Of a stretch of DNA of 10,996 bases, positions 1-6,255 are shown piece after piece. The notes under the pieces are model-generated. The model did not search any database. It was not told the origin of the DNA and saw nothing but the letters and a program-made list of their open reading frames with translations. Position numbers and translations under genes: made by a program. Source of the stretch: CAZWVR01 sp964637235. GTDB lineage: Bacteria; Bacteroidota; Bacteroidia; Bacteroidales; S143-33. Location of the stretch: the NCBI GenBank assembly GCA_964637235.1, contig CAZWVR010000082.1:1-10996 (forward strand). The letters run 5' to 3'. Position 1 is the first letter of the stretch. Every line of letters begins with the position of its first letter.

Positions 1-143
1 TAAAAGAATTTGGGCGCATTATAATCTTCAAACAATTCATTTTTGTCGTTTACCTCCTCAAATTTCACAGGTTTACCGTATTGCCGGGCAATTTCCTGTT
101 CCAGCTCTTTGAGTATTTTAGCGTGTTGCGGGTTCAGAGGCAT
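1..143 (-). CDS. Unrecognised protein, N-terminal fragment (cut by the left window edge)
   Basis: Reading leftward from an ATG at 143-141 there is an uninterrupted frame to the window edge, giving at least 47 residues that begin MPLNPQHAKILKELEQEI. The visible part is charged and probably helical (KILKELEQEIARQYGK), followed by an acidic stretch (FEEVNDKNELFEDYN). There is no signal peptide and no catalytic motif that I recognise. On the minus strand a -7-like TATCTTTA (166-173) lies about 20 nt before the start codon and agrees with TAnnTTTG at 7 of 8 positions, but I see no convincing -33 element. The gene is divergent from glmM. The function is unknown. Only the start is visible, so I cannot exclude a spurious frame. 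Confidence 0.5.
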   Translation of the reverse strand, partial: MPLNPQHAKILKELEQEIARQYGKPVKFEEVNDKNELFEDYNAPKFF

Positions 144-288
144 AGCTATCAGATTAAATTTTGCGTAAAGATATAAAAAATGAGGAAAATTATTTTGTTC
201 TTTATATGATTTTTTAAAGGAATTTAGTATATGTTGGAATAAATTATTTTCAATATTTAGAAAAATTTATCACTTTTACTGCAAAAAA

Positions 289-1665
289 ATGGCAGTTATA
301 ATTTCCATATCAGGTATAAGAGGGACAATAGGCGGTCAATATGGCAATAATTTAACACCAATAGATATAGTAAAATATACCACAGCCTATACAATGTTGA
401 TCAAAGAAAAAATAGAAGGATCAAGGAGAGCTAAAATAGTAGTAGGACGAGATGCACGACTTTCAGGAAATATGATAAAAAATATAGTTATAGGCACATT
501 AATTTCGCTTGGGGTAGATGTAATAGATATAGATTTATCACCTACGCCGACAGTAGAGTTAGCCGTAGAGCATTTAAAAGCGGATGGAGGCATAATAATA
601 ACAGCAAGCCATAATCCGATAGAGTGGAATGCATTAAAATTATTGAATTCTGATGGAAATTTTATTTCGGAGGAGGAATCAGAAAAAGTGTCGTTGTATT
701 ATAAAAATACAGAAAAAATAGTCTATTCAGATGTATTTAATTTAGGTAAAATTGAAAAAGAAAATTTTATAAAGCAACATATTCATCTTATTCGCAATTT
801 AGATTTGGTAAATGTTAGTGCAATAGAAAAAGCGAATTTTAAGGTAGCCATAGATTGTATAAACTCAGTAGGATCCATAGCCATACCGTTGTTATTGAAG
901 GAGTTGGGCGTACGAGAAGTTTATACCGTAAACTGTGTAGCAAATGGGATATTTGCGCATAATCCGGAGCCATTACCAGAGCATTTAAGACAATTATCAG
1001 ATTTAGTAAAGAATGCAGGAGCTGATGTAGGTTTTGCAGTAGATCCCGATGTGGATAGATTAGCAATAGTAAATGAGGATGGTAGCTTTTTTGGGGAGGA
1101 ATATACGGTTGTAGCTATTGCAGATTACGTTCTTTCGCATAGGAAAGGAGCCACAGTGTCTAATCTTTCGTCAAGTATGGCACTAAAAGAGCTTACAGAA
1201 AAAAAATATGGGCAAAGTTATTATGCCGCGAAAGTAGGAGAGGTAAATGTTGTTAAGATGATGAAATCAGTTCATGCAGTAATAGGAGGAGAAGGCAATG
1301 GGGGAGTCATTTATCCTAAGCTTCATTATGGTCGCGATGCCTTGGTAGGGATAGCATTATTTTTGTCTTTTTTAGCAGAAAAGCAGATGAAACCCTCAGA
1401 ACTTAGAAAATTATATCCAAATTATGTTATGATAAAAGATAAACGCAAAATTGAAAATGTAAATATAGATGAAGTTTTTGCAAAATTGAAAGATGTATAT
1501 AAAGAGACAGATACAACGGAAGGATTAAAGATTTTTTTTGATAGAGGTTGGGTTCATATACGCAAATCTAATACAGAGCCAATAATACGAATTTATTCAG
1601 AAGCTGAAAATTATGAAAAAGCACAGCACCTGATAGATGAAGTATTAAATTATGCAGGTTTATGA
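289..1665 (+). CDS. glmM: Phosphoglucosamine mutase (alpha-D-phosphohexomutase superfamily)
   Basis: Interconverts glucosamine-6-phosphate and glucosamine-1-phosphate in the cytoplasm, on the route to UDP-GlcNAc for peptidoglycan and lipopolysaccharide. At 458 residues it has the usual family length, and all four superfamily motifs are present: the phosphoserine loop TASHNP at residues 105-110 (Ser107 is the expected phosphorylated residue), the metal loop DPDVDR at 252-257 (Asp252, Asp254, Asp256), the sugar-binding loop GEGNGG at 334-339, and the C-terminal phosphate-binding loop RKSNTEP at 425-431. The GEGNGG loop, rather than the proteobacterial GEQSGH, is the form I associate with Bacteroidota and archaeal-type enzymes. 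A phosphomannomutase or phosphoglucomutase activity is therefore a possible alternative or side activity. The ATG at 289 directly precedes the conserved ISISGIRGTIGG start, with no Shine-Dalgarno sequence. The downstream lipoprotein gene overlaps by 4 nt (ATGA). Confidence 0.92.
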   Translation: MAVIISISGIRGTIGGQYGNNLTPIDIVKYTTAYTMLIKEKIEGSRRAKIVVGRDARLSGNMIKNIVIGTLISLGVDVIDIDLSPTPTVELAVEHLKADGGIIITASHNPIEWNALKLLNSDGNFISEEESEKVSLYYKNTEKIVYSDVFNLGKIEKENFIKQHIHLIRNLDLVNVSAIEKANFKVAIDCINSVGSIAIPLLLKELGVREVYTVNCVANGIFAHNPEPLPEHLRQLSDLVKNAGADVGFAVDPDVDRLAIVNEDGSFFGEEYTVVAIADYVLSHRKGATVSNLSSSMALKELTEKKYGQSYYAAKVGEVNVVKMMKSVHAVIGGEGNGGVIYPKLHYGRDALVGIALFLSFLAEKQMKPSELRKLYPNYVMIKDKRKIENVNIDEVFAKLKDVYKETDTTEGLKIFFDRGWVHIRKSNTEPIIRIYSEAENYEKAQHLIDEVLNYAGL

Positions 1666-2207
1666 AGAGGAATATCTACATATTAGCGTTTATTGCAATA
1701 TTGTTATTTGGTTGTAATAATAAAGAAATAAGTTATCCACCGGAACCGCAAATTGATTTTACAAAGATGTATGTGATAGATTCAGTTGATGCTTTGGGCA
1801 ATAAAATTAAAATATACGATATTTTTTTCAACATTATTGATGGAGATTATGATTTTGGATTAAAAGATAGCGATACTACTGGTATTTTTTCTCATGATAG
1901 CACCTATTATAATAATTTGTTTATCACTTATTATGTATATAGCAATGGGGGATGGAGGATTTTGGATGTTCCGAGCAGTAATTATCGGATACCTTATGTG
2001 CCACCGCAGGGGTTGAATAAATATTTTAAAGCCGAAATAGATGTTAAAATAGCTTTACAAATAGGTTTTCTGAGCGTAGATTCTTTGAAGTTTAAATTTT
2101 ATGTAGTTGATAAAGCGTTGCATAAAAGCAATGAACAGGAGACGCCCGCAGTATCCTTAGATTTTAGTGGTATAATAGTGGATACAGTGAATATTATAAG
2201 TCCGTAA
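1662..2207 (+). CDS. Small outer-surface or periplasmic lipoprotein of unknown function
   Basis: A 181-residue protein with a type II signal peptide: positively charged start (MKRN), hydrophobic stretch (residues 5-16) and a lipobox ending LLFGC, with Cys18 as the lipidation site. After the cysteine comes NNKE, then a Pro-rich linker (YPPEPQIDF, 25-33). The mature part looks mainly beta. Its notable segment, residues 60-72 (DGDYDFGLKDSDT), resembles the acidic F-x-DGDGD-x-GL-x-SDT pattern that I recall from uncharacterised Bacteroidota lipoproteins. The acidic loop could bind a divalent cation such as calcium, but that is inference. No enzyme motif is visible. The start overlaps the glmM stop (ATGA at 1662-1665), so translation is probably coupled to glmM. 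A link to envelope biogenesis is suggested only by this context. Confidence 0.85.
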   Translation: MKRNIYILAFIAILLFGCNNKEISYPPEPQIDFTKMYVIDSVDALGNKIKIYDIFFNIIDGDYDFGLKDSDTTGIFSHDSTYYNNLFITYYVYSNGGWRILDVPSSNYRIPYVPPQGLNKYFKAEIDVKIALQIGFLSVDSLKFKFYVVDKALHKSNEQETPAVSLDFSGIIVDTVNIISP

Positions 2208-2210
2208 TGT

Positions 2211-3233
2211 TTATTCTAAGAGAATATTTTTATTTGCTTCTCCGGGTTTAGGAGGATTATAAAGTTGATTTGCATAAGCAAAAATAGCAGGTGTGCCGCC
2301 TGTATGTATAAAAAGGATATTTGCCTTATTTTTAAAGAAGTTATTTTTAGTTAAATCAATTAAAGCCCAGAAAGCTCTTGCGGTATAGACAGGATCTAAA
2401 AAAATTGCTTCTTTTTTTGCGAGTTCGGCTATTGTCTTTTTTTCGTCATTAGTAAGTATTCCATATCCGGGTTCATTGTATTTTTCTATAAGGATTATGT
2501 CTTGTTCGCGGAAAGTATAATCTATGGAGTGTTTTTCTATAAAATAGTGCAATATTGTGTTAATGCTGTTTAATGTAGTTTTATCAGCGTAGGCATATTT
2601 AGCAATGTTTATACCGATAATTTGAGCTTTTAGGTTATGTAATTTTTTACCGATGATTAAACCGGCTTGTGTGCCTCCGGAAGATGAAGGGATTATAATA
2701 TAGTCAAATTCTAATCCTAATTTTTTTTGTTGTTCGGCGATTTCCTCGGCAGCAGAGATATAGCCCCAAGCACCAATTTCATTTGATCCACCCACAGGAA
2801 TAAAATAAGGCATTTTTCCGTGGCAATCTTTTAGAACACCAGTTATTTTTATAATTTCCTCATAGTAATTTTTGCTATCAATCCAATGGATATGGGCGCC
2901 CATTAGAGCGTCTAAAAGTAAATTTCCTTGATATTGAGTTTGTTCAGGTTTATATAAAGCGACGTGAACATCAAAGCCAAATTTAATACCAGCTGCAATA
3001 GTTTGTCTAACATGATTTGATTGAGGAGCCCCAACAGTAACCAGAGCCTTAGCTTCTTGTTCTATTGCATCAGCAATAAAATATTGTAGTTTTCTGATTT
3101 TGTTTCCCCCGAAGGCAATACCAGTTAGGTCATCTCTTTTGATAAAGATATTTTGGTTCAGTTCATTGCTAATTTTTTCGAGTTTATATATAGGAGTAGG
3201 GTAAAAGCCGAGATTTACTTTTGGTATGTTCAT
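2211..3233 (-). CDS. PLP-dependent enzyme, D-cysteine desulfhydrase / ACC deaminase family
   Basis: A 340-residue fold-type II pyridoxal-phosphate enzyme, the usual length for D-cysteine desulfhydrase (D-cysteine to pyruvate, H2S and ammonia) and 1-aminocyclopropane-1-carboxylate deaminase. Visible landmarks are the opening FYPTPIYKLEKIS, the PLP-lysine segment FGGNKIRKL (residues 41-49, Lys45 the expected Schiff-base lysine), the active-site loop GAPQSNHVRQ (68-77), the phosphate-binding loop SSSGGTQAG (183-191), and the C-terminal motifs EPGYG (254-258), LDPVYTARA (279-287) and HTGGTPAIF (310-318). Substrate cannot be settled by eye: D-cysteine, ACC, L-cysteate and other D-amino acids are all handled in this family. 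The gene stands alone on the minus strand. Its stop lies 3 nt from the stop of the convergent lipoprotein gene, and a promoter-like pair precedes its start. Confidence 0.87.
   Translation of the reverse strand: MNIPKVNLGFYPTPIYKLEKISNELNQNIFIKRDDLTGIAFGGNKIRKLQYFIADAIEQEAKALVTVGAPQSNHVRQTIAAGIKFGFDVHVALYKPEQTQYQGNLLLDALMGAHIHWIDSKNYYEEIIKITGVLKDCHGKMPYFIPVGGSNEIGAWGYISAAEEIAEQQKKLGLEFDYIIIPSSSGGTQAGLIIGKKLHNLKAQIIGINIAKYAYADKTTLNSINTILHYFIEKHSIDYTFREQDIILIEKYNEPGYGILTNDEKKTIAELAKKEAIFLDPVYTARAFWALIDLTKNNFFKNKANILFIHTGGTPAIFAYANQLYNPPKPGEANKNILLE
2212..2235 (+). terminator. Possible weak intrinsic terminator of the glmM-lipoprotein unit
   Basis: Five bases after the lipoprotein stop codon, TATTCT (2212-2217) and AGAATA (2221-2226) can pair around a 3-nt loop. 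A T-rich run follows (TTTTTATTT). The stem is only 6 bp and AT-rich, so it would be weak. The site lies inside the last codons of the convergent leftward gene. Confidence 0.33.
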
Positions 3234-3246
3234 AGTATTTTTTTGC

Positions 3247-3277
3247 CAAAGTAAATAAATAAATTGTGTAAATGAAA
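3247..3277 (-). promoter_or_regulatory. Candidate Bacteroidota-type promoter for the PLP enzyme gene
   Basis: Read on the minus strand, TTTC (3277-3274) and TTACTTTG (3254-3247) are separated by exactly 19 nt. This matches the TTTG-N19-TAnnTTTG pattern with one mismatch in each box. The start codon at 3233 lies 13 nt beyond the -7 box, which leaves a very short leader. It was identified by pattern only. Confidence 0.35.
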
Positions 3278-3295
3278 GTTTTTTCGAGGAATTTA

Positions 3296-3326
3296 TTTGT
3301 GCAATGGTTTATAGATAGTAGTATTG
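3296..3326 (+). promoter_or_regulatory. Candidate promoter reading into the GC-rich intergenic element
   Basis: TTTG (3296-3299), a 19-nt spacer, then TAGTATTG (3319-3326) agrees with TTTG-N19-TAnnTTTG except for one base in the second box. A transcript from here would begin near 3331-3333 and run through the structured GC-rich element toward dapD. In AT-rich DNA such matches also arise by chance. Confidence 0.28.
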
Positions 3327-3385
3327 TTGTTAATTAGGGGAGGCTAAGGGGAGGCGCGAGAGGGATTGGAGCGGTATGAGGCGAA

Positions 3386-3543
3386 GGCAAAAAAATATGC
3401 TGCGGTTTGGCGGCGGAGGCTGAGCGAATAGCGAAGCCCCACGCACGCCAAATACGTAAAAAGTATTGCAAAATGTAATTAGTTAAGTATTAGCTTTCAT
3501 ATGAGAAAATAGTCTTATAAAAATATCCGCAGCTTTTTTTGCC
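3386..3543. repeat. Long-distance inverted repeat bracketing the AT-rich core
   Basis: The left arm at 3386-3405 reads GGC, seven A, TAT, GCTGCGG. The right arm at 3527-3543 reads CCGCAGC, seven T, GCC. All 17 bases of the right arm pair with the left arm once the 3-nt TAT (3396-3398) is bulged out. The arms are 121 nt apart. On the + strand the right arm is CCGCAGC followed by TTTTTTT, which has the form of an intrinsic terminator if the distant arm pairs in RNA. The arms may equally be two inverted copies of one repeat unit. Confidence 0.65.
3406..3452. other. Imperfect GC-rich hairpin inside the intergenic element
   Basis: TTTGGCG (3406-3412) is perfectly complementary to CGCCAAA (3446-3452). 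The pairing continues inward with one bulge and mismatches (GCG with CGC, then AGGCT with AGCC and neighbours) to a loop of about 13 nt (3422-3434, GAGCGAATAGCGA). It adjoins the left arm of the larger inverted repeat. A second small hairpin follows at once: AATAC (3451-3455) with GTATT (3463-3467). Confidence 0.55.
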
Positions 3544-3615
3544 GAGCCGAATACAAGCGGAAAGCCCGACCCGAGCGAAGCGAGGGGCTCGCCCTAAAAA
3601 ACAAAATAAAATTCA

Positions 3616-3623
3616 TATATTTG
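3616..3623 (+). promoter_or_regulatory. Candidate -7 box of the dapD promoter
   Basis: TATATTTG matches the Bacteroidota -7 consensus TAnnTTTG at every position. No clear -33 TTTG sits 17-23 nt upstream; that place is taken by the edge of the GC-rich element and an A-rich run. Transcription starting about 6 nt downstream would begin near 3629-3631, only a few bases before the dapD ATG at 3633, so the mRNA would be nearly leaderless. Confidence 0.45.
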
Positions 3624-3632
3624 CATAAAAAA

Positions 3633-4460
3633 ATGGAAAATCAAAAGCAGCAATTAGAAAATCTTGTAAATGCAGCTTGGGAGGATAGATCTTTGCTTAA
3701 TGAAAAGCGCTACCGAGAAGCGATAGAAACTGTAATAGATTTGCTTGATAAAGGGAAGGTGCGAGTAGCAGAACCTCTTAATGGACAATGGGTTGTAAAT
3801 CAGTGGGTTAAAAAAGCTGTAATACTTTATTTTCCGCTTCGGGGTATGGAGAAAGTAAGAGCCGGCGATTTAGAGTTTTACGATAAAATACCTTTGAAAC
3901 ATAATTATGAAACATTGGGGATTCGTGTAGTGCCGCATGCAGTAGCTCGTTACGGTTCCTACATAGCTCCCGGTGTTATTTTGATGCCTTCGTATGTAAA
4001 TATAGGAGCTTATGTTGATAGCGGTACTATGGTCGATACATGGGCAACAGTGGGATCTTGCGCTCAGATAGGTAAAAATGTGCATTTGAGTGGAGGTGTA
4101 GGTATCGGCGGAGTCTTAGAGCCTGTGCAAGCAGCACCTGTGATTATAGAAGATGGCGCATTTATAGGTTCCAGAGCTATTGTGGTTGAAGGCGTAAGAG
4201 TGGGTAAAGAAGCCGTCTTAGGAGCAAATGTCGTCTTAACTGCTTCTACTAAAATTATTGATGTGACCGGAGAAAAACCTGTGGAATATCGCGGTTATGT
4301 TCCGGAAAGAGCAGTAGTAATTCCCGGAAGTAGATTGAAAACTTTTCCTGCCGGAGATTTCTATGTGCCAGTTGCACTTATTATCGGAAAACGTAAAAAA
4401 TCCACTGATTTGAAAACTTCACTTAATGATGCATTGAGAACTTTTGATGTAAGTGTTTGA
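3633..4460 (+). CDS. dapD: 2,3,4,5-tetrahydropyridine-2,6-dicarboxylate N-succinyltransferase
   Basis: Transfers succinyl from succinyl-CoA to tetrahydrodipicolinate in the succinylase branch of diaminopimelate and lysine synthesis. It is a cytoplasmic trimer of left-handed beta-helix subunits. The N-terminal part (residues 1-100) includes RVAEPLNGQWVVNQWVKKAV, very close to the E. coli protein. Residues 118-164 carry the near-invariant stretch beginning MPSYVNIGAYVD and continuing through MVDTWATVGSCAQIG to SGGVGIGGVLEP, within the hexapeptide-repeat helix. From the ATG at 3633 the product is 275 residues, matching the E. coli length of about 274. A TTG at 3621 would add four residues (MHKK) but lies inside the -7 promoter box, so I reject it. 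No other dap gene is adjacent. The gene stands alone between the structured element and glnS. Confidence 0.95.
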   Translation: MENQKQQLENLVNAAWEDRSLLNEKRYREAIETVIDLLDKGKVRVAEPLNGQWVVNQWVKKAVILYFPLRGMEKVRAGDLEFYDKIPLKHNYETLGIRVVPHAVARYGSYIAPGVILMPSYVNIGAYVDSGTMVDTWATVGSCAQIGKNVHLSGGVGIGGVLEPVQAAPVIIEDGAFIGSRAIVVEGVRVGKEAVLGANVVLTASTKIIDVTGEKPVEYRGYVPERAVVIPGSRLKTFPAGDFYVPVALIIGKRKKSTDLKTSLNDALRTFDVSV

Positions 4461-4481
4461 ATTTTAGTGATAAATTAAAAT

Positions 4482-4512
4482 TTTGAAAACTCATATTATT
4501 TCAATTTTTTTG
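4482..4512 (+). promoter_or_regulatory. Candidate promoter of glnS
   Basis: TTTG (4482-4485), a 19-nt spacer, then TTTTTTTG (4505-4512) fits TTTG-N19-TAnnTTTG with one mismatch (T for A at the second base of the -7 box). The predicted transcription start near 4518 gives a leader of about 17 nt before the glnS ATG at 4535. This supports glnS being transcribed independently of dapD. Confidence 0.4.
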
Positions 4513-4534
4513 CAAAGTCAGAAAATTTAATAAA

Positions 4535-6253
4535 ATGAAAACTACAGAAAACAATAGAGAGGAAAACAAAACATTGAATTTTATAGAGGAAATTATTGAG
4601 CAAGATATTAGGGAAGGTAAAAATGGAGGGAGAGTTCATACCCGCTTCCCACCGGAGCCTAATGGTTATTTGCATATTGGACATGCAAAAGCTATTTTGC
4701 TTAGTTATGGCATAGCTCAAAAATATAATGGTAAATTTAATCTCCGTTTTGACGATACTAATCCTATCACAGAAGATACTCATTACGTAGAAGCTATCAA
4801 AAATGACGTAAAATGGTTAGGTGCAGACTGGGAAGATAGAGAATTCTATGCTTCCGATTACTTTGAACAATTATATCAGTGGGCAGTAGAAATGATTAAA
4901 CGCGGATATGCTTATGTTTGTGAGCTTTCACCAGAAGAAGTTGCAAAATATCGCGGAACACCTACTGAACCCGGATATAGCCCTTATAGAGACCGACCAA
5001 TTGAGGAAAGCCTCCGACTCTTTGAAAAAATGAGAAATTGCGAATTCCCAGAAAATTCTATGACCCTTAGAGCTAAAATTGATATGAGCTCTCCTAATAT
5101 GCATATGCGAGACCCCATAATGTATAGAATTATCCATAAACCACATCACAGAACCGGCAATAAATGGTGCATATATCCTACATACGATTGGGCTCATGGG
5201 CAATCAGACTATATTGAAGGTATAACTCACTCCCTGTGTACACTTGAATTTGAAGTGCATAGACCTCTATACAATTGGTTTATTGATCGGATAAAAGAAA
5301 TAGATACATCTAAACCCTCAGACTACCGTCCCAGACAGATTGAATTCGCAAGGTTAAATATGAGCTATACTGTAATGAGTAAAAGAAAACTTACTCTCTT
5401 AGTGCAGGAAGGTTATGTTTCAGGCTGGGATGACCCAAGAATGCCTACTATCGCAGGTTTGAGAAGGAGAGGATATACCCCCGAGGCAATAAAAATTTTT
5501 GTTGAAAAAGTAGGAATAACTAAACGAGAACAAGTTATTGATATTAGCCTCCTTGAATATGCTGCCAGAGAAGATCTTAATAAAAAAGCTTTTAGAATAA
5601 TGGGCGTTATAGACCCTCTTAAAGTCACTATTGTAAATTATCCAGAAGGAAAAACCGAAGAATTGGAAGCAGTGAATAATCCCGAAGATCCTTCTGCTGG
5701 TACCCGTAAAGTGCCTTTTTCTCGCCATATTTATATAGAAAAAAGCGACTTTATGGAAAATCCTCCTAAAAAATTCTACCGTCTTGCCCCAGGGCGAGAA
5801 GTTAGACTAAGATATGCCTATTTTATTAAATGTGTAGGCGTTAAAAAAGATGAAAACGGCAATATTACAGAAATCTTAGCTGAATATGATCCACAGACCA
5901 AAGGAGGAAATGCACCAGACGGCAGAAAAGTAAAAGCAACATTGCATTGGGTATCTATTCCTACTGCCCAAAAAGTTGAGGTTAGACTATATGACCGCCT
6001 TTTTAATATCCCAGATCCTAATGACTTGCCAGAAGGTAAAGTATTTACTGATTTCTTAAATCCAAATTCATTGCAAATAAAAACAGCTTACGTGGAACCC
6101 TTTATAACTAATTTTAAACCTCTGGATAATATCCAATTTGAAAGAATTGCATATTTTACTGTTGACCCAGACTCAACCCCTGAAAAAATTATCCTTAATA
6201 GAACTGTTTCTCTAAAAGATACTTGGGCTAAATTAAAAAATAAAAACTCTTAA
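4535..6253 (+). CDS. glnS: Glutaminyl-tRNA synthetase
   Basis: Class I aminoacyl-tRNA synthetase charging tRNA-Gln directly with glutamine in the cytoplasm. At 572 residues it is slightly longer than the E. coli enzyme (about 554), with the extra length mainly at the N-terminus. The HIGH signature lies in PPEPNGYLHIGHAKAI (residues 39-54), and the KMSKS-type signature is VMSKRKL (280-286). Other diagnostic segments are LRFDDTNP (70-77), YPTYDWAHGQSDYIEGITHS (214-233, amino-acid and A76 pocket), and GWDDPRMPTIAGLRRRGYTP (297-316). That last segment separates GlnRS from GluRS. The C-terminal third is the two-barrel anticodon-binding region. Its presence implies that Gln-tRNA is made directly rather than only through the GatCAB route. 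The TlpA-like gene follows after 2 nt, so the two are probably cotranscribed. Confidence 0.96.
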   Translation: MKTTENNREENKTLNFIEEIIEQDIREGKNGGRVHTRFPPEPNGYLHIGHAKAILLSYGIAQKYNGKFNLRFDDTNPITEDTHYVEAIKNDVKWLGADWEDREFYASDYFEQLYQWAVEMIKRGYAYVCELSPEEVAKYRGTPTEPGYSPYRDRPIEESLRLFEKMRNCEFPENSMTLRAKIDMSSPNMHMRDPIMYRIIHKPHHRTGNKWCIYPTYDWAHGQSDYIEGITHSLCTLEFEVHRPLYNWFIDRIKEIDTSKPSDYRPRQIEFARLNMSYTVMSKRKLTLLVQEGYVSGWDDPRMPTIAGLRRRGYTPEAIKIFVEKVGITKREQVIDISLLEYAAREDLNKKAFRIMGVIDPLKVTIVNYPEGKTEELEAVNNPEDPSAGTRKVPFSRHIYIEKSDFMENPPKKFYRLAPGREVRLRYAYFIKCVGVKKDENGNITEILAEYDPQTKGGNAPDGRKVKATLHWVSIPTAQKVEVRLYDRLFNIPDPNDLPEGKVFTDFLNPNSLQIKTAYVEPFITNFKPLDNIQFERIAYFTVDPDSTPEKIILNRTVSLKDTWAKLKNKNS

Positions 6254-6255
6254 AA

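Larger units (their letters stand above)
3338..3598. repeat. GC-rich structured intergenic element, likely a dispersed or MITE/REP-like repeat
   Basis: This occupies most of the 399-bp gene-free stretch between the leftward PLP gene and dapD. Two GC-rich blocks (about 3338-3450 and 3541-3594) flank an AT-rich core (about 3453-3526). By hand count, 3361-3420 has 34 G+C of 60 and 3541-3600 has 38 of 60, well above the neighbouring coding DNA. The blocks share related words such as GAGCGAATAGCGAAG and GAGCGAAGCGAG. They also contain inverted repeats and a long hairpin, which are listed separately. No open frame of note, tRNA, transposase or recognisable riboswitch is present. The composition and palindromic layout are typical of non-coding elements found in many intergenic places of one genome, but only one copy can be seen here. 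Confidence 0.55.

Noticed and set aside
3338..3598. Known structured RNA (SRP RNA, RNase P RNA, tmRNA, tRNA)
   Set aside because: None of the diagnostic cores of these RNAs could be found in either strand, and no tRNA cloverleaf with a TTC loop is visible.
3621..3632. TTG start giving dapD four extra residues
   Set aside because: The TTG is part of a perfect -7 promoter box, and the ATG at 3633 yields the standard DapD length.
3331..3632. Lysine riboswitch upstream of dapD
   Set aside because: The position before a lysine-pathway gene is suggestive, but I could not find the conserved lysine-riboswitch core segments or its multi-helix layout. The GC-rich hairpins look like repeat DNA instead. 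A covariance-model search would settle it.
4460..4484. AATTTTA / TAAAATT hairpin after dapD as a terminator
   Set aside because: The stem is seven A-T pairs with no G-C pair and only a short T run, and it overlaps the dapD stop codon. It would be too weak to call in such AT-rich DNA.
4461..4534. dif (XerCD) site at the skew change
   Set aside because: I looked for two 11-bp half-sites of the usual dif form in this gap and saw no convincing match. The skew finding is kept without it.
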